Made by a program: the position numbers and the translations under genes. Source: Chitinophagaceae bacterium (GTDB lineage Bacteria > Bacteroidota > Bacteroidia > Chitinophagales > Chitinophagaceae). Taken from it: DNA of 64,000 bases. Below are positions 26,872-37,764 of this stretch, one piece after another. The notes under the pieces are model-generated. The model saw nothing but the letters and a program-made list of their open reading frames with translations. It was not told the DNA's origin and searched no databases. Location: positions 186,001 through 250,000 of the forward strand of contig JAIEMP010000007.1 of the NCBI GenBank assembly GCA_019752045.1, read 5' to 3'. The first letter of the stretch is position 1, and every line of letters begins with the position of its first letter.

Positions 26872-29800
26872 TTACTCATCATCATCAAAGCTCATGGCTT
26901 CTTTGGTGGTAAGCAGTAATTCATATTCTTCTTTACTGCCAACGATCATGTTCTCGAACTCACGTAAGCCTGTACCTGCAGGGATCGGGTGACCTGTAAT
27001 TACGTTCTCTTTCAAACCTAACAGATCATCTGTTTTACCTTCAATAGCTGCGGTGCTCAGTACTTTCGTTGTTTCCTGGAATGATGCGGCAGAAATCCAG
27101 CTTTGTACGCCCAATGATGCTTTGGTAATACCCAGCAACACCGGTTGTGCTGTTGAAGGATGTGCATCTCTCACTTCAATCAACTTCTTATCTGCACGAC
27201 GCAACAGACTGTTCTCTTCACGATATTCACGAACGGTTACAATCTGCCCCGGACGGAACTTGTGGCTGTCGCCTGGATCTGTTACCACTTTCTTATCAAA
27301 GATGCGATCGTTCTCTTCGTTAAATTCAAAACGGTCAACCAGATCTTCTTCCAGGAATTTAGTATCACCGGCGTCAATGATTTCTACTTTCTTCATCATT
27401 TGACGAACGATTACTTCAATGTGTTTATCATTTATACGCACACCTTGTAAACGATATACTTCCTGAATTTCATTTACCACATATTCCTGTACAGCAAACG
27501 GTCCTTTGATAGTTAAGATATCAGCAGGAGCAATTTGTCCGTCACTTAAAGGAACACCGGCTTTAATAAAATCGCCTTCCTGTGCAAGGATCTGGCGTGT
27601 AAGAGGAACAAGATATTTCTTAGTAACATCATCCTTACTGGTAACGATGATCTCTCTGTTACCACGTTTGATAGCACCAAATGTAACCACACCGTCAATT
27701 TCAGAAACTACAGCAGGGTTACCCGGGTTTCTTGCTTCAAATAATTCAGTTACACGTGGAAGACCACCGGTGATATCACGAAGCTTACCAAGTACACGTG
27801 GAATTTTCACCAATACCTGTCCGGCAGCTACTTCTTCACCTTCGTCAATCACAATGTGTGATCCAACAGGAAGGTTATAAGACTTCACTTCTTTACCACC
27901 TTCAACAAGAATGGCAGGGATCTTTGTTTTATCTTTTGTTTCAATAACTACTTTTTCACGGTGACCTGTTTGTTCATCGGCCTGCTCACGGTAAGTAATA
28001 CCATCAAGGATATTCTCCAGTTTGATCTTACCTGCAATTTCAGCAACAACAACGTTGTTAAACGGATCCCATGTACAGATCACATCACCTTTCTTCACAT
28101 TCTGTCCTTCCTTCACTGTTAATGTAGCACCGTATGGAATGTTATTGGTGATGAGTAAGCGGTCATTTTTCAGATCCATAATTCTTACTTCACCTGTACG
28201 GCCAATAACCAATTGTACTTTATTGCCTTCGTTATTAAGAGCAGTTACTGTACGTAATCCGTCGAACTGAATGGTACCATCAAACTTAGCAGGCAATGAT
28301 GATTCTACTGATGCAGAACCTGCCACACCACCTACGTGGAAGGTACGGAGTGTTAACTGTGTACCCGGTTCACCAATTGATTGTGCAGCAATGATACCAA
28401 CAGCATCACCTTTTTGTGCAATAGCACCTGTTGCCAGGTTTTTACCATAACACTTCACACACACACCACGCTTGCTTTCGCAGGTTAATACAGAACGGAT
28501 TTCAACAATTTCAATTCCGCTTTCTTCAATACGTTTTGCAATGGTTGATGAAATTTCTGAACCACCTGCAACAATGAGTTCATCCGATTGCGGATCGTAT
28601 ACATCATGTAAAGATGTACGTCCTTCAATACGATCGCTCAATGGTTCAATCACATCTTCGTTATCTTTCAATGCACTGGTAGCAATACCACGCAATGTGC
28701 CGCAATCTTCATCATTAATCACCACATCCTGTGCAACGTCTACCAAACGACGTGTAAGGTAACCGGCATCTGCAGTTTTTAACGCTGTATCGGCCAAACC
28801 TTTACGGGCACCGTGTGTAGAGATAAAGTAATCCAATACACTCAGTCCGTCTTTAAAGTTGCTCAATACAGGATTTTCAATGATCTCACTTCCGGTAGAA
28901 CCTGATTTACGTGGCTTCGCCATCAAACCTCTGATACCGGCCAGCTGTTTTACCTGCTGCTTGCTGCCACGGGCACCACTATCCAGCATCATAAACACAG
29001 AGTTGAATCCTTGTTTATCCGACGCCATTTCACGAATCAATGTTTCTGTTACACGTGTATCAACACGGCTCCAGATATCAATGATCTGATTGTAACGTTC
29101 GTTGTTGGTGATTAAACCCATGTTATAACTGTCCCACACTTCATCTACTTCACCTTGTGCATTTTCTACCAATTCTGCTTTCACTTCAGGAATAATCAAG
29201 TCGTTGATGTTAAACGACAATCCACCCTGGAAGGCTGTACGGAAACCAAGCGTTTTAATATCATCCAGAAACTTTGCAGTTTTTGGAACGTTGGTGATTT
29301 CAATGATATCACCAATAATTTCACGCAGGTTCTTCTTCGTTAATAATGTATTTACAAAACCTACTTCTTTAGGAACAAACTGGTTGAAGATGACACGACC
29401 TACAGTTGTATCAGTTAACTTATTCAGCAACTGTCCGTTTTCACGCACATTCACTTTCACTTTAATCCATGCATGCAGATCAACTTGTTTTTCGTTGTAA
29501 GCAATGATCACTTCTTCAGGTGAATAAAATGCTTTGCCTTGGCCTTTTACAATCTCGGTATCAGTTGTTTTCTTTCCTTTAGAGATATAATACAAACCGA
29601 GTACCATGTCCTGGGAAGGAAGGGTAATAGGTGTACCGTTCTGCGGGTTCAAAATGTTGTGCGATGCAAGCATTAATAACTGTGCTTCCAATACAGCAGC
29701 ATTGCTTAACGGAACATGTACCGCCATCTGATCACCATCGAAATCGGCGTTGAACGCAGAACATACCAATGGGTGAAGTTGAATGGCTTTACCTTCAATC

Positions 29801-31158
29801 AATTTAGGCTGGAAGGCCTGGATTGATAAACGGTGCAATGTCGGGGCACGGTTTAACATGATCGGATGACCTTTCAATATATTTTCTAAAATATCCCAAA
29901 CAACAGCTTCTTTCTTATCCACGAGTTTACGTGCACTCTTTACTGTTTTAACGATACCTCTTTCAATTAACTTACGGATGATAAATGGCTTGAACAATTC
30001 AGCCGCCATATCTTTTGGTAAACCGCACTCATGCAATTTCATTTCAGGACCTACCACGATAACCGAACGACCTGAATAGTCAACACGCTTACCAAGCAAG
30101 TTCTGACGGAAACGACCTTGCTTCCCTTTCAATACATCACTCAATGATTTCAATGCACGTCCGCCTTCGGCTTTCACTGCATTTGATTTCCGTGAGTTAT
30201 CAAATAACGAATCAATCGCTTCCTGTAACATACGCTTCTCGTTACGAAGGATTACTTCAGGAGCTTTAATCTCCAGCAATCTTTTTAAACGGTTGTTACG
30301 GATAATTACACGACGATATAAATCATTCAGATCAGAAGATGCAAAACGACCACCATCTAATGGAACTAACGGACGCAGTTCAGGTGGAATAACAGGAATG
30401 TATTGCATCACCATCCACTCAGGACGGTTGGTGATACGTAAGTTAGCATCACGGAAAGCTTCTACAACGCTCAAACGCTTTAAGGCATCTGCTTTACGTT
30501 GTTGTGAAGTTTCAGTAGCTGCTGCGTTACGCAAATCATAACTCAACTGATCCAGATCAATACGCTGTAACATATCATGTACAGCTTCAGCACCCATCTT
30601 GGCAATGAATTTCATTGGATCTTCATCGGGCAGATACTGATTATCTTTTGGTAAGGTATCTAACAGATCGAGATACTCCTCTTCGGTAAGGAGATCACCC
30701 ATTTTCATAGTATCCTTTACTCCGGGTTGTATAACCACATAGCGTTCGTAGTAAACGATGGTCTCTAATTTCTTAGAGCTTACACCTAACAAATAACCAA
30801 TTTTATTTGGTAGTGATTTAAAGTACCAGATATGAACAACAGGTACCACTAATTTAATGTGGCCCATACGCTCACGACGTACTTTCTTTTCCGTTACTTC
30901 CACACCGCAACGATCGCACACAATACCCTTGTAACGGATACGCTTGTACTTACCGCAGGCACATTCAAAATCTTTTACCGGCCCAAAAATCCGTTCGCAA
31001 AACAAACCATCACGCTCAGGTTTATACGTACGGTAGTTGATTGTTTCCGGCTTTAACACTTCACCAAAGCTGCGTTCCAGAATGGTATCCGGAGATGCAA
31101 GCCCGATAGTGATTTTTGAAAAAACTGGCCTCTGACGATTTTCTTTTCTGAATGCCAT
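26872..31158 (-). CDS. rpoC: RNA polymerase subunit beta'
   Basis: 1428 residues, full length for Bacteroidota. Zinc-binding [23 protein letters not shown] near the N-terminus, the catalytic magnesium site [16 protein letters not shown], a second zinc site [16 protein letters not shown], and the trigger-loop region [21 protein letters not shown]. It forms the polymerase active centre with RpoB. It follows rpoB after 113 bases and should share its transcript. Confidence 0.98.
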   Translation of the reverse strand: MAFRKENRQRPVFSKITIGLASPDTILERSFGEVLKPETINYRTYKPERDGLFCERIFGPVKDFECACGKYKRIRYKGIVCDRCGVEVTEKKVRRERMGHIKLVVPVVHIWYFKSLPNKIGYLLGVSSKKLETIVYYERYVVIQPGVKDTMKMGDLLTEEEYLDLLDTLPKDNQYLPDEDPMKFIAKMGAEAVHDMLQRIDLDQLSYDLRNAAATETSQQRKADALKRLSVVEAFRDANLRITNRPEWMVMQYIPVIPPELRPLVPLDGGRFASSDLNDLYRRVIIRNNRLKRLLEIKAPEVILRNEKRMLQEAIDSLFDNSRKSNAVKAEGGRALKSLSDVLKGKQGRFRQNLLGKRVDYSGRSVIVVGPEMKLHECGLPKDMAAELFKPFIIRKLIERGIVKTVKSARKLVDKKEAVVWDILENILKGHPIMLNRAPTLHRLSIQAFQPKLIEGKAIQLHPLVCSAFNADFDGDQMAVHVPLSNAAVLEAQLLMLASHNILNPQNGTPITLPSQDMVLGLYYISKGKKTTDTEIVKGQGKAFYSPEEVIIAYNEKQVDLHAWIKVKVNVRENGQLLNKLTDTTVGRVIFNQFVPKEVGFVNTLLTKKNLREIIGDIIEITNVPKTAKFLDDIKTLGFRTAFQGGLSFNINDLIIPEVKAELVENAQGEVDEVWDSYNMGLITNNERYNQIIDIWSRVDTRVTETLIREMASDKQGFNSVFMMLDSGARGSKQQVKQLAGIRGLMAKPRKSGSTGSEIIENPVLSNFKDGLSVLDYFISTHGARKGLADTALKTADAGYLTRRLVDVAQDVVINDEDCGTLRGIATSALKDNEDVIEPLSDRIEGRTSLHDVYDPQSDELIVAGGSEISSTIAKRIEESGIEIVEIRSVLTCESKRGVCVKCYGKNLATGAIAQKGDAVGIIAAQSIGEPGTQLTLRTFHVGGVAGSASVESSLPAKFDGTIQFDGLRTVTALNNEGNKVQLVIGRTGEVRIMDLKNDRLLITNNIPYGATLTVKEGQNVKKGDVICTWDPFNNVVVAEIAGKIKLENILDGITYREQADEQTGHREKVVIETKDKTKIPAILVEGGKEVKSYNLPVGSHIVIDEGEEVAAGQVLVKIPRVLGKLRDITGGLPRVTELFEARNPGNPAVVSEIDGVVTFGAIKRGNREIIVTSKDDVTKKYLVPLTRQILAQEGDFIKAGVPLSDGQIAPADILTIKGPFAVQEYVVNEIQEVYRLQGVRINDKHIEVIVRQMMKKVEIIDAGDTKFLEEDLVDRFEFNEENDRIFDKKVVTDPGDSHKFRPGQIVTVREYREENSLLRRADKKLIEVRDAHPSTAQPVLLGITKASLGVQSWISAASFQETTKVLSTAAIEGKTDDLLGLKENVITGHPIPAGTGLREFENMIVGSKEEYELLLTTKEAMSFDDDE

Positions 31159-31271
31159 ATCAAATATTGCTTTTAGCTTTTCGCCGCCAGCTACTAGCTT
31201 TTGGCGTATTAATTTAATTAGGTTGTCTTTTGGCTTGCAGCTTGTAGCTGAAAGCTCACGGCTTGAAATTA
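31159..31271. other. rpoB-rpoC spacer with imperfect AGCTxxAGCT repeats
   Basis: The 113-base spacer contains several copies of an AGCT/GCTAG-type motif on both strands, including AGCTTTTCGCCGCCAGCTAC and CTTGCAGCTTGTAGCTGAAAG. These could form a weak hairpin in the transcript. A similar sequence style recurs in intergenic DNA of this phylum. Confidence 0.35.
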
Positions 31272-34200
31272 TTACTCTTCAAATTTCAGATCTAATCCCA
31301 ATCCTCTTAATTCATGAACCAATACATTGAATGATTCAGGAATTCCGGGACGTGGAATGTTATCACCTTTTACAATGGCTTCATAAGTTTTTGCACGACC
31401 CATGATGTCATCAGATTTGAGTGTAAGTAATTCCTGCAGGATGTTGGATGCACCGTATGCTTCCAATGCCCACACCTCCATTTCACCAAAACGCTGACCA
31501 CCGAACTGTGCCTTACCACCCAACGGCTGTTGTGTAATTAAGCTGTATGGTCCAATTGAACGTGCATGCATTTTATCATCAACCATGTGGTGCAGTTTAA
31601 TCATGTAAATGATACCAACTGTTGCTTTCTGGTGGAAGCGTTCACCTGTTTCACCATCATATAAATATGTATGGCCAAACTTCGGTAAACCTGCCTGCTC
31701 AATATGATTTGCAATTTCTTCTACAGTAGCACCATCGAAGATGGGTGTTGCGAATTTAACCCCGAGTTTTTCACCTGCCCAGCCAAGAACAGTTTCATAA
31801 ATCTGTCCAAGGTTCATACGACTAGGTACACCCAATGGGTTTAATACAATATCAACAGGAGTTCCGTCTTCGAGGAACGGCATATCTTCCTGACGAACTA
31901 TTTTGGCAACGATACCTTTGTTACCGTGACGACCCGCCATTTTATCACCCACTTTCAGTTTACGCTTAACAGCTAAGTAAACCTTCGCAAGCTTTAATAC
32001 ACCGGCAGGTAATTCATCACCAATAGAGATGTTGAATTTCTCCCGCTTGTAACGGCCTAACTCTTCGTTGAACTTGATATTGTAGTTGTGTAACAATTGG
32101 TTGATCCACTCATCAGTAGTTGCATCACCTGTCCAGCCTAACGGGTTAACGTTTGCATAGTCAATGGTTGCAAGATTTTTTTGGTTGAACTTGGCACCTT
32201 TGCCAATTAATGATTCGCCAAAGTTGTTGTTAACACCTGCAGATGTTTTGCTTTGCAGCAACGATAACAATTTGCTCAGCAATACATCCAGCAAATCGGT
32301 TGTATTTTTCTCGTGGATCTTTTCAATTTTTTCCAGCAATGCTTTTTCACGGATCTTACCATTCTTATCTTTCTTAGCACGTTGGAACAATTTTTTATCA
32401 ATCACCACACCTTCGGTTCCGCTTGGCGCTTTTAACGAAGCATCTTTTGCATCACCGGCTTTATCACCAAAGATGGCACGTAACAACTTCTCTTCAGGAG
32501 TTGGATCGCTTTCACCTTTTGGAGTGATTTTACCAATGAGGATATCGCCTTCTTTAATAGCAGCACCAATACGAATGATACCATTCTGATCCAGATCTTT
32601 TGTTGCTTCTTCGCTTACGTTTGGAATATCCGGCGTCAGTTCTTCTTCACCTAATTTGGTATCACGAACTTCCAGTTCAAATTCATCTACATGTATGGAA
32701 GTAAACAAATCTTCTTTTACAACTTTCTCATTAATTACAATGGCATCTTCAAAGTTGTAACCTTTCCAGGGCATGAACGCCACTTTCAGGTTACGGCCCA
32801 ATGCCAGTTCACCATTCTTCACTGCATAACCTTCAGTAAGGAAGTCGCCCTCTTTTACTGCCTGTCCTTTTAATACAGCAGGCATCAGGTTAATACAGGT
32901 ACTCTGGTTTGTTTTAATGAACTTGGTGAGCTTGTAAATTTTTAAATCTTCTTCAAAGCTTACCAAACGTTGTTCTTCATTCCGTTCGTAACGAACATGA
33001 ATTTCATTGGCATCCACATACTCTACCACACCTTTTCCTTCTGCATTCAATTGAATGCGGCTGTCACGTGCTGCCATTGCTTCCAAACCGGTACCAACGA
33101 TCGGAGCCTGCGGACGAACAAGCGGAACCGCCTGACGTTGCATGTTACTTCCCATTAATGCACGGTTGGCATCATCATGCTCAAGGAACGGAATCAACGA
33201 AGCACTTAAACCAACAATCTGGTTCGGTGCAACGTCCATATATTCTACTTCTGCTTTTTCAAGAATCGGAAAATCTCCGCTCTCTCTTGAACGCACTTTA
33301 TCTTCAATGATGTGTCCTTTCTCATCAACAGCAATATTTACCTGTGCAATCTTTGCAGTATCTTCTTCTTCAGCACTCAGGTAAGTCAATGTTTTCATGT
33401 TCACTTTACCATCATCAACTTTACGGTAAGGTGTTTCAATAAAGCCCATATCATTTACTTTAGCATGAACGCACAAAGTAGAGATCAGACCAATGTTTGG
33501 ACCTTCCGGAGTTTCAATGGTACAAAGACGACCATAGTGAGAATAGTGTACGTCACGTACTTCGAAACCTGCTCTTTCACGACTCAAACCACCGGGTCCG
33601 AGTGCGGAGATACGACGCTTGTGCGTGATCTCACTCAGAGGGTTTGTTTGATCTAAGAACTGACTCAATTGTGATGTGCCAAAGAATGAGTTGATTACTG
33701 ATGACAATGTTCTTGCATTAATCAAATCAACCGGAGTAAATACTTCGTTATCACGTACGTTCATTCTTTCACGAATGGTACGGGCCATACGTGCAAGACC
33801 TACACCGAACTGAGCATATAACTGCTCACCTACTGTACGTACACGACGGTTGCTCAAGTGATCAATATCATCAATATCTGCTTTGGCATTGGTTAACCTT
33901 ACCAGGTATTTAATGATGGAGATGATATCATCTTTTGTTAATACTTTCTTCTCGATCGGGAAATTCAATCCGAGTTTACGGTTGATCTTGTAACGACCAA
34001 CTTCACCCAGATCATAACGCTTATCACTGAAGAATAATTTATCAATAATACCACGTGCAGTTTCGTTATCAGGAGCATCAGCACCACGCAATTGGCGATA
34101 GATATGCTGTACCGCTTCCAACTCACTGTTAGAGGTATCTTTATTTAATGTGTTATAGATGATGGCAAAATCACCACTCACTTCTTCTTTCTGAATGAAC

Positions 34201-35084
34201 ACGCTCTTCACTTCCATTTCGCTGATCATTTCAATTGCTTCAGCATCCAGGATTGAATCACGCTCTAATACCACTTCGTTACGCTCAATGCTCACCACTT
34301 CACCGGTATCTTCATCCACAAAATCTTCTACCCAGCTCCGGAGTACACGGGCAGCTAAACGCTTGCCTTCGTATTTCTCCAACGCTTTTTTATCTGCTTT
34401 TACTTCATCGGCCATACCAAACAGTTCAAGAATATCCTTATCTGTTTCAAAGCCAATAGAACGTAATAAAGTTGTTACAGGGAATTTTTTCTTACGATCA
34501 ATGTAAGCATACATCACGTTGTTGATGTCTGTTGCAAATTCCATCCACGCTCCTTTGAACGGGATTACTCTTGCAGAGTAAATCTTAGTTCCGTTGGGGT
34601 GAATAGATTGACCGAAGAATACACCGGGTGAACGGTGTAATTGAGATACCACTACACGCTCAGCACCATTGATCACGAATGTACCACGTGGAGTCATGTA
34701 AGGAATGTTTCCTAAAAACACATCCTGAACAATGGTTTGGAAATCTACGTGCTCCTCGTCATTACAGCTCAAACGGAGTTTGGCTTTGAGGGGAACCGCA
34801 TATGTTAATCCACGCTCCATACACTCATCAATGGAGTAACGGGGCGGATCAATAAAGTAATCTAAGAACTCCAGTACAAAAATGTTACGGGTGTCTGTAA
34901 TGGGAAAGTTTTCTTTAAACACTCGGAATAACCCTTCAATGTTACGCTTATCCGGAGTAGTCTCAAGCTGAAAGTACTCTTTAAAAGATTGAATCTGGAT
35001 ACCGAGCAGGTCTGGAATCTCTGCAAGGTGTTTTACTTTTCCGAAATTAATTCTCTTGTTTGCTGCAACTCTTGATGAAGACAT
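31272..35084 (-). CDS. rpoB: RNA polymerase subunit beta
   Basis: 1270 residues, complete. The rifampicin-pocket region is visible ([33 protein letters not shown]), with QRQAVPL, the KPNxE-like [20 protein letters not shown], and the C-terminal [24 protein letters not shown]. The S-Q-L-S-Q-F-L-D-Q and THKRR stretch has the usual wild-type-like residues. In most bacteria rplL stands directly upstream; here it is 15.9 kb away and the gene has a promoter at 35218-35248. Confidence 0.98.
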   Translation of the reverse strand: MSSSRVAANKRINFGKVKHLAEIPDLLGIQIQSFKEYFQLETTPDKRNIEGLFRVFKENFPITDTRNIFVLEFLDYFIDPPRYSIDECMERGLTYAVPLKAKLRLSCNDEEHVDFQTIVQDVFLGNIPYMTPRGTFVINGAERVVVSQLHRSPGVFFGQSIHPNGTKIYSARVIPFKGAWMEFATDINNVMYAYIDRKKKFPVTTLLRSIGFETDKDILELFGMADEVKADKKALEKYEGKRLAARVLRSWVEDFVDEDTGEVVSIERNEVVLERDSILDAEAIEMISEMEVKSVFIQKEEVSGDFAIIYNTLNKDTSNSELEAVQHIYRQLRGADAPDNETARGIIDKLFFSDKRYDLGEVGRYKINRKLGLNFPIEKKVLTKDDIISIIKYLVRLTNAKADIDDIDHLSNRRVRTVGEQLYAQFGVGLARMARTIRERMNVRDNEVFTPVDLINARTLSSVINSFFGTSQLSQFLDQTNPLSEITHKRRISALGPGGLSRERAGFEVRDVHYSHYGRLCTIETPEGPNIGLISTLCVHAKVNDMGFIETPYRKVDDGKVNMKTLTYLSAEEEDTAKIAQVNIAVDEKGHIIEDKVRSRESGDFPILEKAEVEYMDVAPNQIVGLSASLIPFLEHDDANRALMGSNMQRQAVPLVRPQAPIVGTGLEAMAARDSRIQLNAEGKGVVEYVDANEIHVRYERNEEQRLVSFEEDLKIYKLTKFIKTNQSTCINLMPAVLKGQAVKEGDFLTEGYAVKNGELALGRNLKVAFMPWKGYNFEDAIVINEKVVKEDLFTSIHVDEFELEVRDTKLGEEELTPDIPNVSEEATKDLDQNGIIRIGAAIKEGDILIGKITPKGESDPTPEEKLLRAIFGDKAGDAKDASLKAPSGTEGVVIDKKLFQRAKKDKNGKIREKALLEKIEKIHEKNTTDLLDVLLSKLLSLLQSKTSAGVNNNFGESLIGKGAKFNQKNLATIDYANVNPLGWTGDATTDEWINQLLHNYNIKFNEELGRYKREKFNISIGDELPAGVLKLAKVYLAVKRKLKVGDKMAGRHGNKGIVAKIVRQEDMPFLEDGTPVDIVLNPLGVPSRMNLGQIYETVLGWAGEKLGVKFATPIFDGATVEEIANHIEQAGLPKFGHTYLYDGETGERFHQKATVGIIYMIKLHHMVDDKMHARSIGPYSLITQQPLGGKAQFGGQRFGEMEVWALEAYGASNILQELLTLKSDDIMGRAKTYEAIVKGDNIPRPGIPESFNVLVHELRGLGLDLKFEE

Positions 35085-35217
35085 ATGTTCTTACCGGTTT
35101 TTAAGTTTGTGCACACGAATAGCTCACCGTCTTTATGCAAAGACAAGTAAATTGATTTTCAGTTATTTATGACTGTAATTGGGCGCCAACTTGCTATTCA
35201 GCCTAAATTTAGGGAGG

Positions 35218-35248
35218 CAAAGTTAGTGATATTGTGTGTTGGAACAAA
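35218..35248 (-). promoter_or_regulatory. Promoter of rpoBC
   Basis: On the minus strand TTTG at 35245-35248, a 19-base spacer and TAACTTTG at 35218-35225 match the Bacteroidota consensus (TTTG - 19 - TAnnTTTG) exactly. It leaves a leader of about 130 bases before the rpoB ATG. Its presence fits the separation of rpoB from the rpl genes. Confidence 0.7.
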
Positions 35249-35540
35249 ATTTGATTGCCGGCTTTTCTCCCCATTTTGGCAGAAACGGGTAAAGCTGGCA
35301 GGGAAAGAGAGTTATAGATATGTTTTGCAGTAAGAAACATTATTGCTTTAGCTTTTTTAAGTCATTCACTTTAACACTTTGTAATTGGATATGCAAAAGA
35401 AAATATCTGTTTTAAAAGTGAGCACCCTCTGACAATCATTATCTATGCCTTTGGGTGGGCTTTGATAAGCCTTTGAGTGGGAGTAAGTACTTATAGGCAC
35501 ATATGAACATAAGTGGCATAAACAGGAAAAAATGGCAAAG
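35249..35540. other. Intergenic region between ECF sigma gene and rpoBC promoter
   Basis: No gene seen. Two near-repeats of TTTGGGTGGGCTTTGATAAGCC / CTTTGAGTGGGAG lie around 35452-35485, with no obvious function. Confidence 0.35.
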
Positions 35541-36077
35541 TCAGGATAGTTTTAATTTGAGCAATTTAATACCCCTGGCCTTTTGACTTTTTATGGTACT
35601 GCCCGCCAGATTCATTTCAGTTGCTATTTCGGCAACGGATTTACCCTCCACATAAAGCTTCTGAACGATGGTACGGCACTGATTAGGTAACTGCCCTATC
35701 GCATTATGTAATTGACGAAGTGTTTCTGCCAGAACTATATTTTCGATACAGCTTTGCTCGGGTGAATCTGTTATAATCCTGTATGTTTCAAGGTTAGTGG
35801 CTTTACGTTTCTCGTTCTCCAGCCATCGCAGACAACCGTGATAGACAGTTTTGTAGAGATAACTACGCAGGTCCGCTTCTGAATCAAATTTTTCTCTTTT
35901 AGGCCACAACTTTACAAAACTCTCTTCTACAATATCCAAAGCTACATTTACATCCTTCACGTATTTACCTGCAAAAAAGCAAAGTGATTTGAGAGAGCTT
36001 CTAAAGAAATTCTCAAAACTAACCCCAGCCTCATACTGAGTTAATTTTTTAAAATTATTGCTTCTCTCTACTTTCAT
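35541..36077 (-). CDS. ECF-type RNA polymerase sigma factor
   Basis: 178 residues. Region 2 reads AGKYVKDVNVALDIVEESFVKLWPKR...LRSYLYKTVYHGCLRWLENEKRK and region 4 LHNAIGQLPNQCRTIVQKLYVEGKSVAEIATEMNLAGSTIKSQKARGIKLLK, as in the large sigma-70 expansion family of Bacteroidota. No FecR-type anti-sigma factor or SusC/TonB receptor gene follows, which is unusual for this family. It lies upstream of rpoBC in the same direction and may act on distant genes or on the nearby RHS locus (inference). Confidence 0.87.
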   Translation of the reverse strand: MKVERSNNFKKLTQYEAGVSFENFFRSSLKSLCFFAGKYVKDVNVALDIVEESFVKLWPKREKFDSEADLRSYLYKTVYHGCLRWLENEKRKATNLETYRIITDSPEQSCIENIVLAETLRQLHNAIGQLPNQCRTIVQKLYVEGKSVAEIATEMNLAGSTIKSQKARGIKLLKLKLS

Positions 36078-36228
36078 TTGAAAGAGTTAAAATAAAGATT
36101 TCGAGCATTTGATAACATAATTCCCAAGTTGACGAAACGAATTAGTTTAGTTAATAAAGATAATAAGAAAAAACATTGTATGCATACAGTCCTACAATAA
36201 ATTTCTCTTATTCCTTGAATTTTCCTCA

Positions 36229-36453
36229 ATGAACAGCACAAGGGATGAGAAGCTATTAAAAAGATTTGGGAAGCATTTGGCCAGCATCCGGAAAGAGAAG
36301 AAATTAAGTTTACGTAAGCTTTCCGATATTGCAGATGTTGACTTTAGCCAGATACATAGAATTGAGAAAGGAGAGAGCAATCCTACTCTTACGATGACTA
36401 TTGCCTTAGCAGAAGCACTAAATGTTACACTTGAAGAGTTAATGCAATTTTAA
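36229..36453 (+). CDS. XRE-family transcriptional regulator
   Basis: 74 residues, one HTH_3 domain: LASIRKEKKLSLRKLSDIADVDFSQIHRIEKGESNPTLTMTIALAEAL. There is no extra sensor domain, so it is a minimal Cro/CI-type DNA-binding protein. It is divergent from the ECF sigma gene with about 150 bases between them, so it may regulate both. A long perfect hairpin lies directly downstream. Confidence 0.85.
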   Translation: MNSTRDEKLLKRFGKHLASIRKEKKLSLRKLSDIADVDFSQIHRIEKGESNPTLTMTIALAEALNVTLEELMQF

Positions 36454-36459
36454 TTTATT

Positions 36460-36499
36460 CTTCATATTCTGCATAAAGATTTTTATGCAGAATATGAAG
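36460..36499. terminator. 18-bp perfect inverted repeat after the XRE gene
   Basis: Arms CTTCATATTCTGCATAAA and TTTATGCAGAATATGAAG around a 4-base loop, 6 bases after the stop. Probably a terminator although no T run follows; it could also be a binding site for a dimeric regulator. Confidence 0.5.
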
Positions 36500-37162
36500 T
36501 CTTTCACAGGAAGCCAATACACCCTCCCTATACCTAAGTGCGCCATGCTTCTTTGACCTGTAGCTGTTCCTTTCCTAAACTCACTTAACAGTTCTGTCAC
36601 CATTTACAACCTGCAGTCATTGTATATTATCAGCAACAACATTTATAATATTGAAATAAAAATTGTATTGCGTCATGTAAATCCTTGCAGGTGAAAACAC
36701 ACAGCAAGGGCTTTGAGCATGAAACATCAGTTAGCAGAAAAACCAACTAGGGCAAAGAGCATGGTGTAATGAGTATGTGTGGCGTTGTATAAATCAGGTG
36801 GAATGTATGCAGCATAGGGCTATGTATGGATAATACATTTCCCTGATGAAATACAACGTGTGTGATGGCACGAATGGAACCAAGCGGTAAGCGAAGGATG
36901 GACCTGAATGACTGGAAGTGTCTGTTCAGACATAGAAGCTCCCCGAACAAAGAACGAGTGAAGCCGCAAAGACTATGACAGACTTGCTAAGCAACCTATC
37001 TGGCAAAAGAGGTGTTGCGATTCAATCAAAGGATTATAGATACATTAATCGCATCTCCTCTTTTGGTCTGGCGTATGTCTTTGCCAAGCCTTTCTTTGTG
37101 AGACCTATTTACCGGGTTTTTAAACTTACATACTTAGACCATATATGGGAGATATTTAGTCC
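36500..37162. other. Non-coding or decayed region downstream of the XRE gene
   Basis: About 660 bases with no convincing gene. Short frames exist on both strands (one of 69 codons at 36975-37184 and one of 67 at 36747-36950) without recognisable motifs. GC content is a little higher around 36770-36990 than in the flanks, which may mark a remnant of a mobile element. Confidence 0.35.
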
Positions 37163-37753
37163 TTATTCCTTTAACTCCCAATAAATACTATCCTTTTTAT
37201 CATAGCGAATTAAGCCTTTTGACTTACTCCAGTATATTTTTGTTACATAGTTGCTTCGCTCTTGAAAGGTTCCGATAAAATCTTCCCCACTTATTAAGTA
37301 AACATCATCATAAAATCCATAAGCTGTTGCAAAATTTATTGGGATTACTTTTTTTAAACTATCTATTCTTATAGCACTCAATCTATAAAACTTTGCATCC
37401 TTTGCTGATAAATTAATCACTAATTCTGCTTTTCTACTCATAGTTTTTATTATTTTCATAAAGTAGTGTTCTAAATATCGGTGCCCATTTGACATGGAAG
37501 GATCTGAATGTTTAGAAAATATAACCAGTTCTTCATATTTGTTTGTACTTAACGTAGGAGCCGGGTATCCCCATAACGTATCTTTACGGATGAAAAAAAT
37601 TGTATCCGTCTCTCCTATATTAGACTTAAAAACTTGCGTTTCATTTCCTTTATATGGCATCCATAAGCGGTCACTTTCAGACAGTTTATTTATCTCTTCA
37701 CACGACAGAAAAAATAATAATTGGAAAAAAAATAAAATGCACAGATTCTTCAT
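37163..37753 (-). CDS. Lipoprotein, candidate immunity protein of the RHS effector
   Basis: 196 residues. Signal peptide ending in the lipobox FLSC with the acylated Cys at residue 18, then a periplasmic-type domain (TDTIFFIRKDTLWGYPAPTLSTN, KVIPINFATAYGFYDDVYLISGEDFIGTF) closing with a Tyr/Trp/Lys-rich tail. No family recognised. It starts 11 bases after the stop of the RHS protein that ends in a lipase-like domain, exactly where immunity genes of polymorphic toxins stand. Known immunity partners of lipase effectors are often periplasmic lipoproteins, which fits. The function is inferred. Confidence 0.5.
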   Translation of the reverse strand: MKNLCILFFFQLLFFLSCEEINKLSESDRLWMPYKGNETQVFKSNIGETDTIFFIRKDTLWGYPAPTLSTNKYEELVIFSKHSDPSMSNGHRYLEHYFMKIIKTMSRKAELVINLSAKDAKFYRLSAIRIDSLKKVIPINFATAYGFYDDVYLISGEDFIGTFQERSNYVTKIYWSKSKGLIRYDKKDSIYWELKE

Positions 37754-37764
37754 ATTTCTACCTT

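Noticed and set aside
27053-35000. Many long plus-strand frames opposite rpoC and rpoB
   Set aside because: They are shadows of the highly conserved polymerase genes, with no start context or sensible composition of their own.
36747-37184. Two overlapping short frames (minus 67 codons, plus 69 codons) and the thought of a group II intron remnant
   Set aside because: No reverse transcriptase motif and no domain V-like hairpin could be found; the frames have no recognisable protein features.
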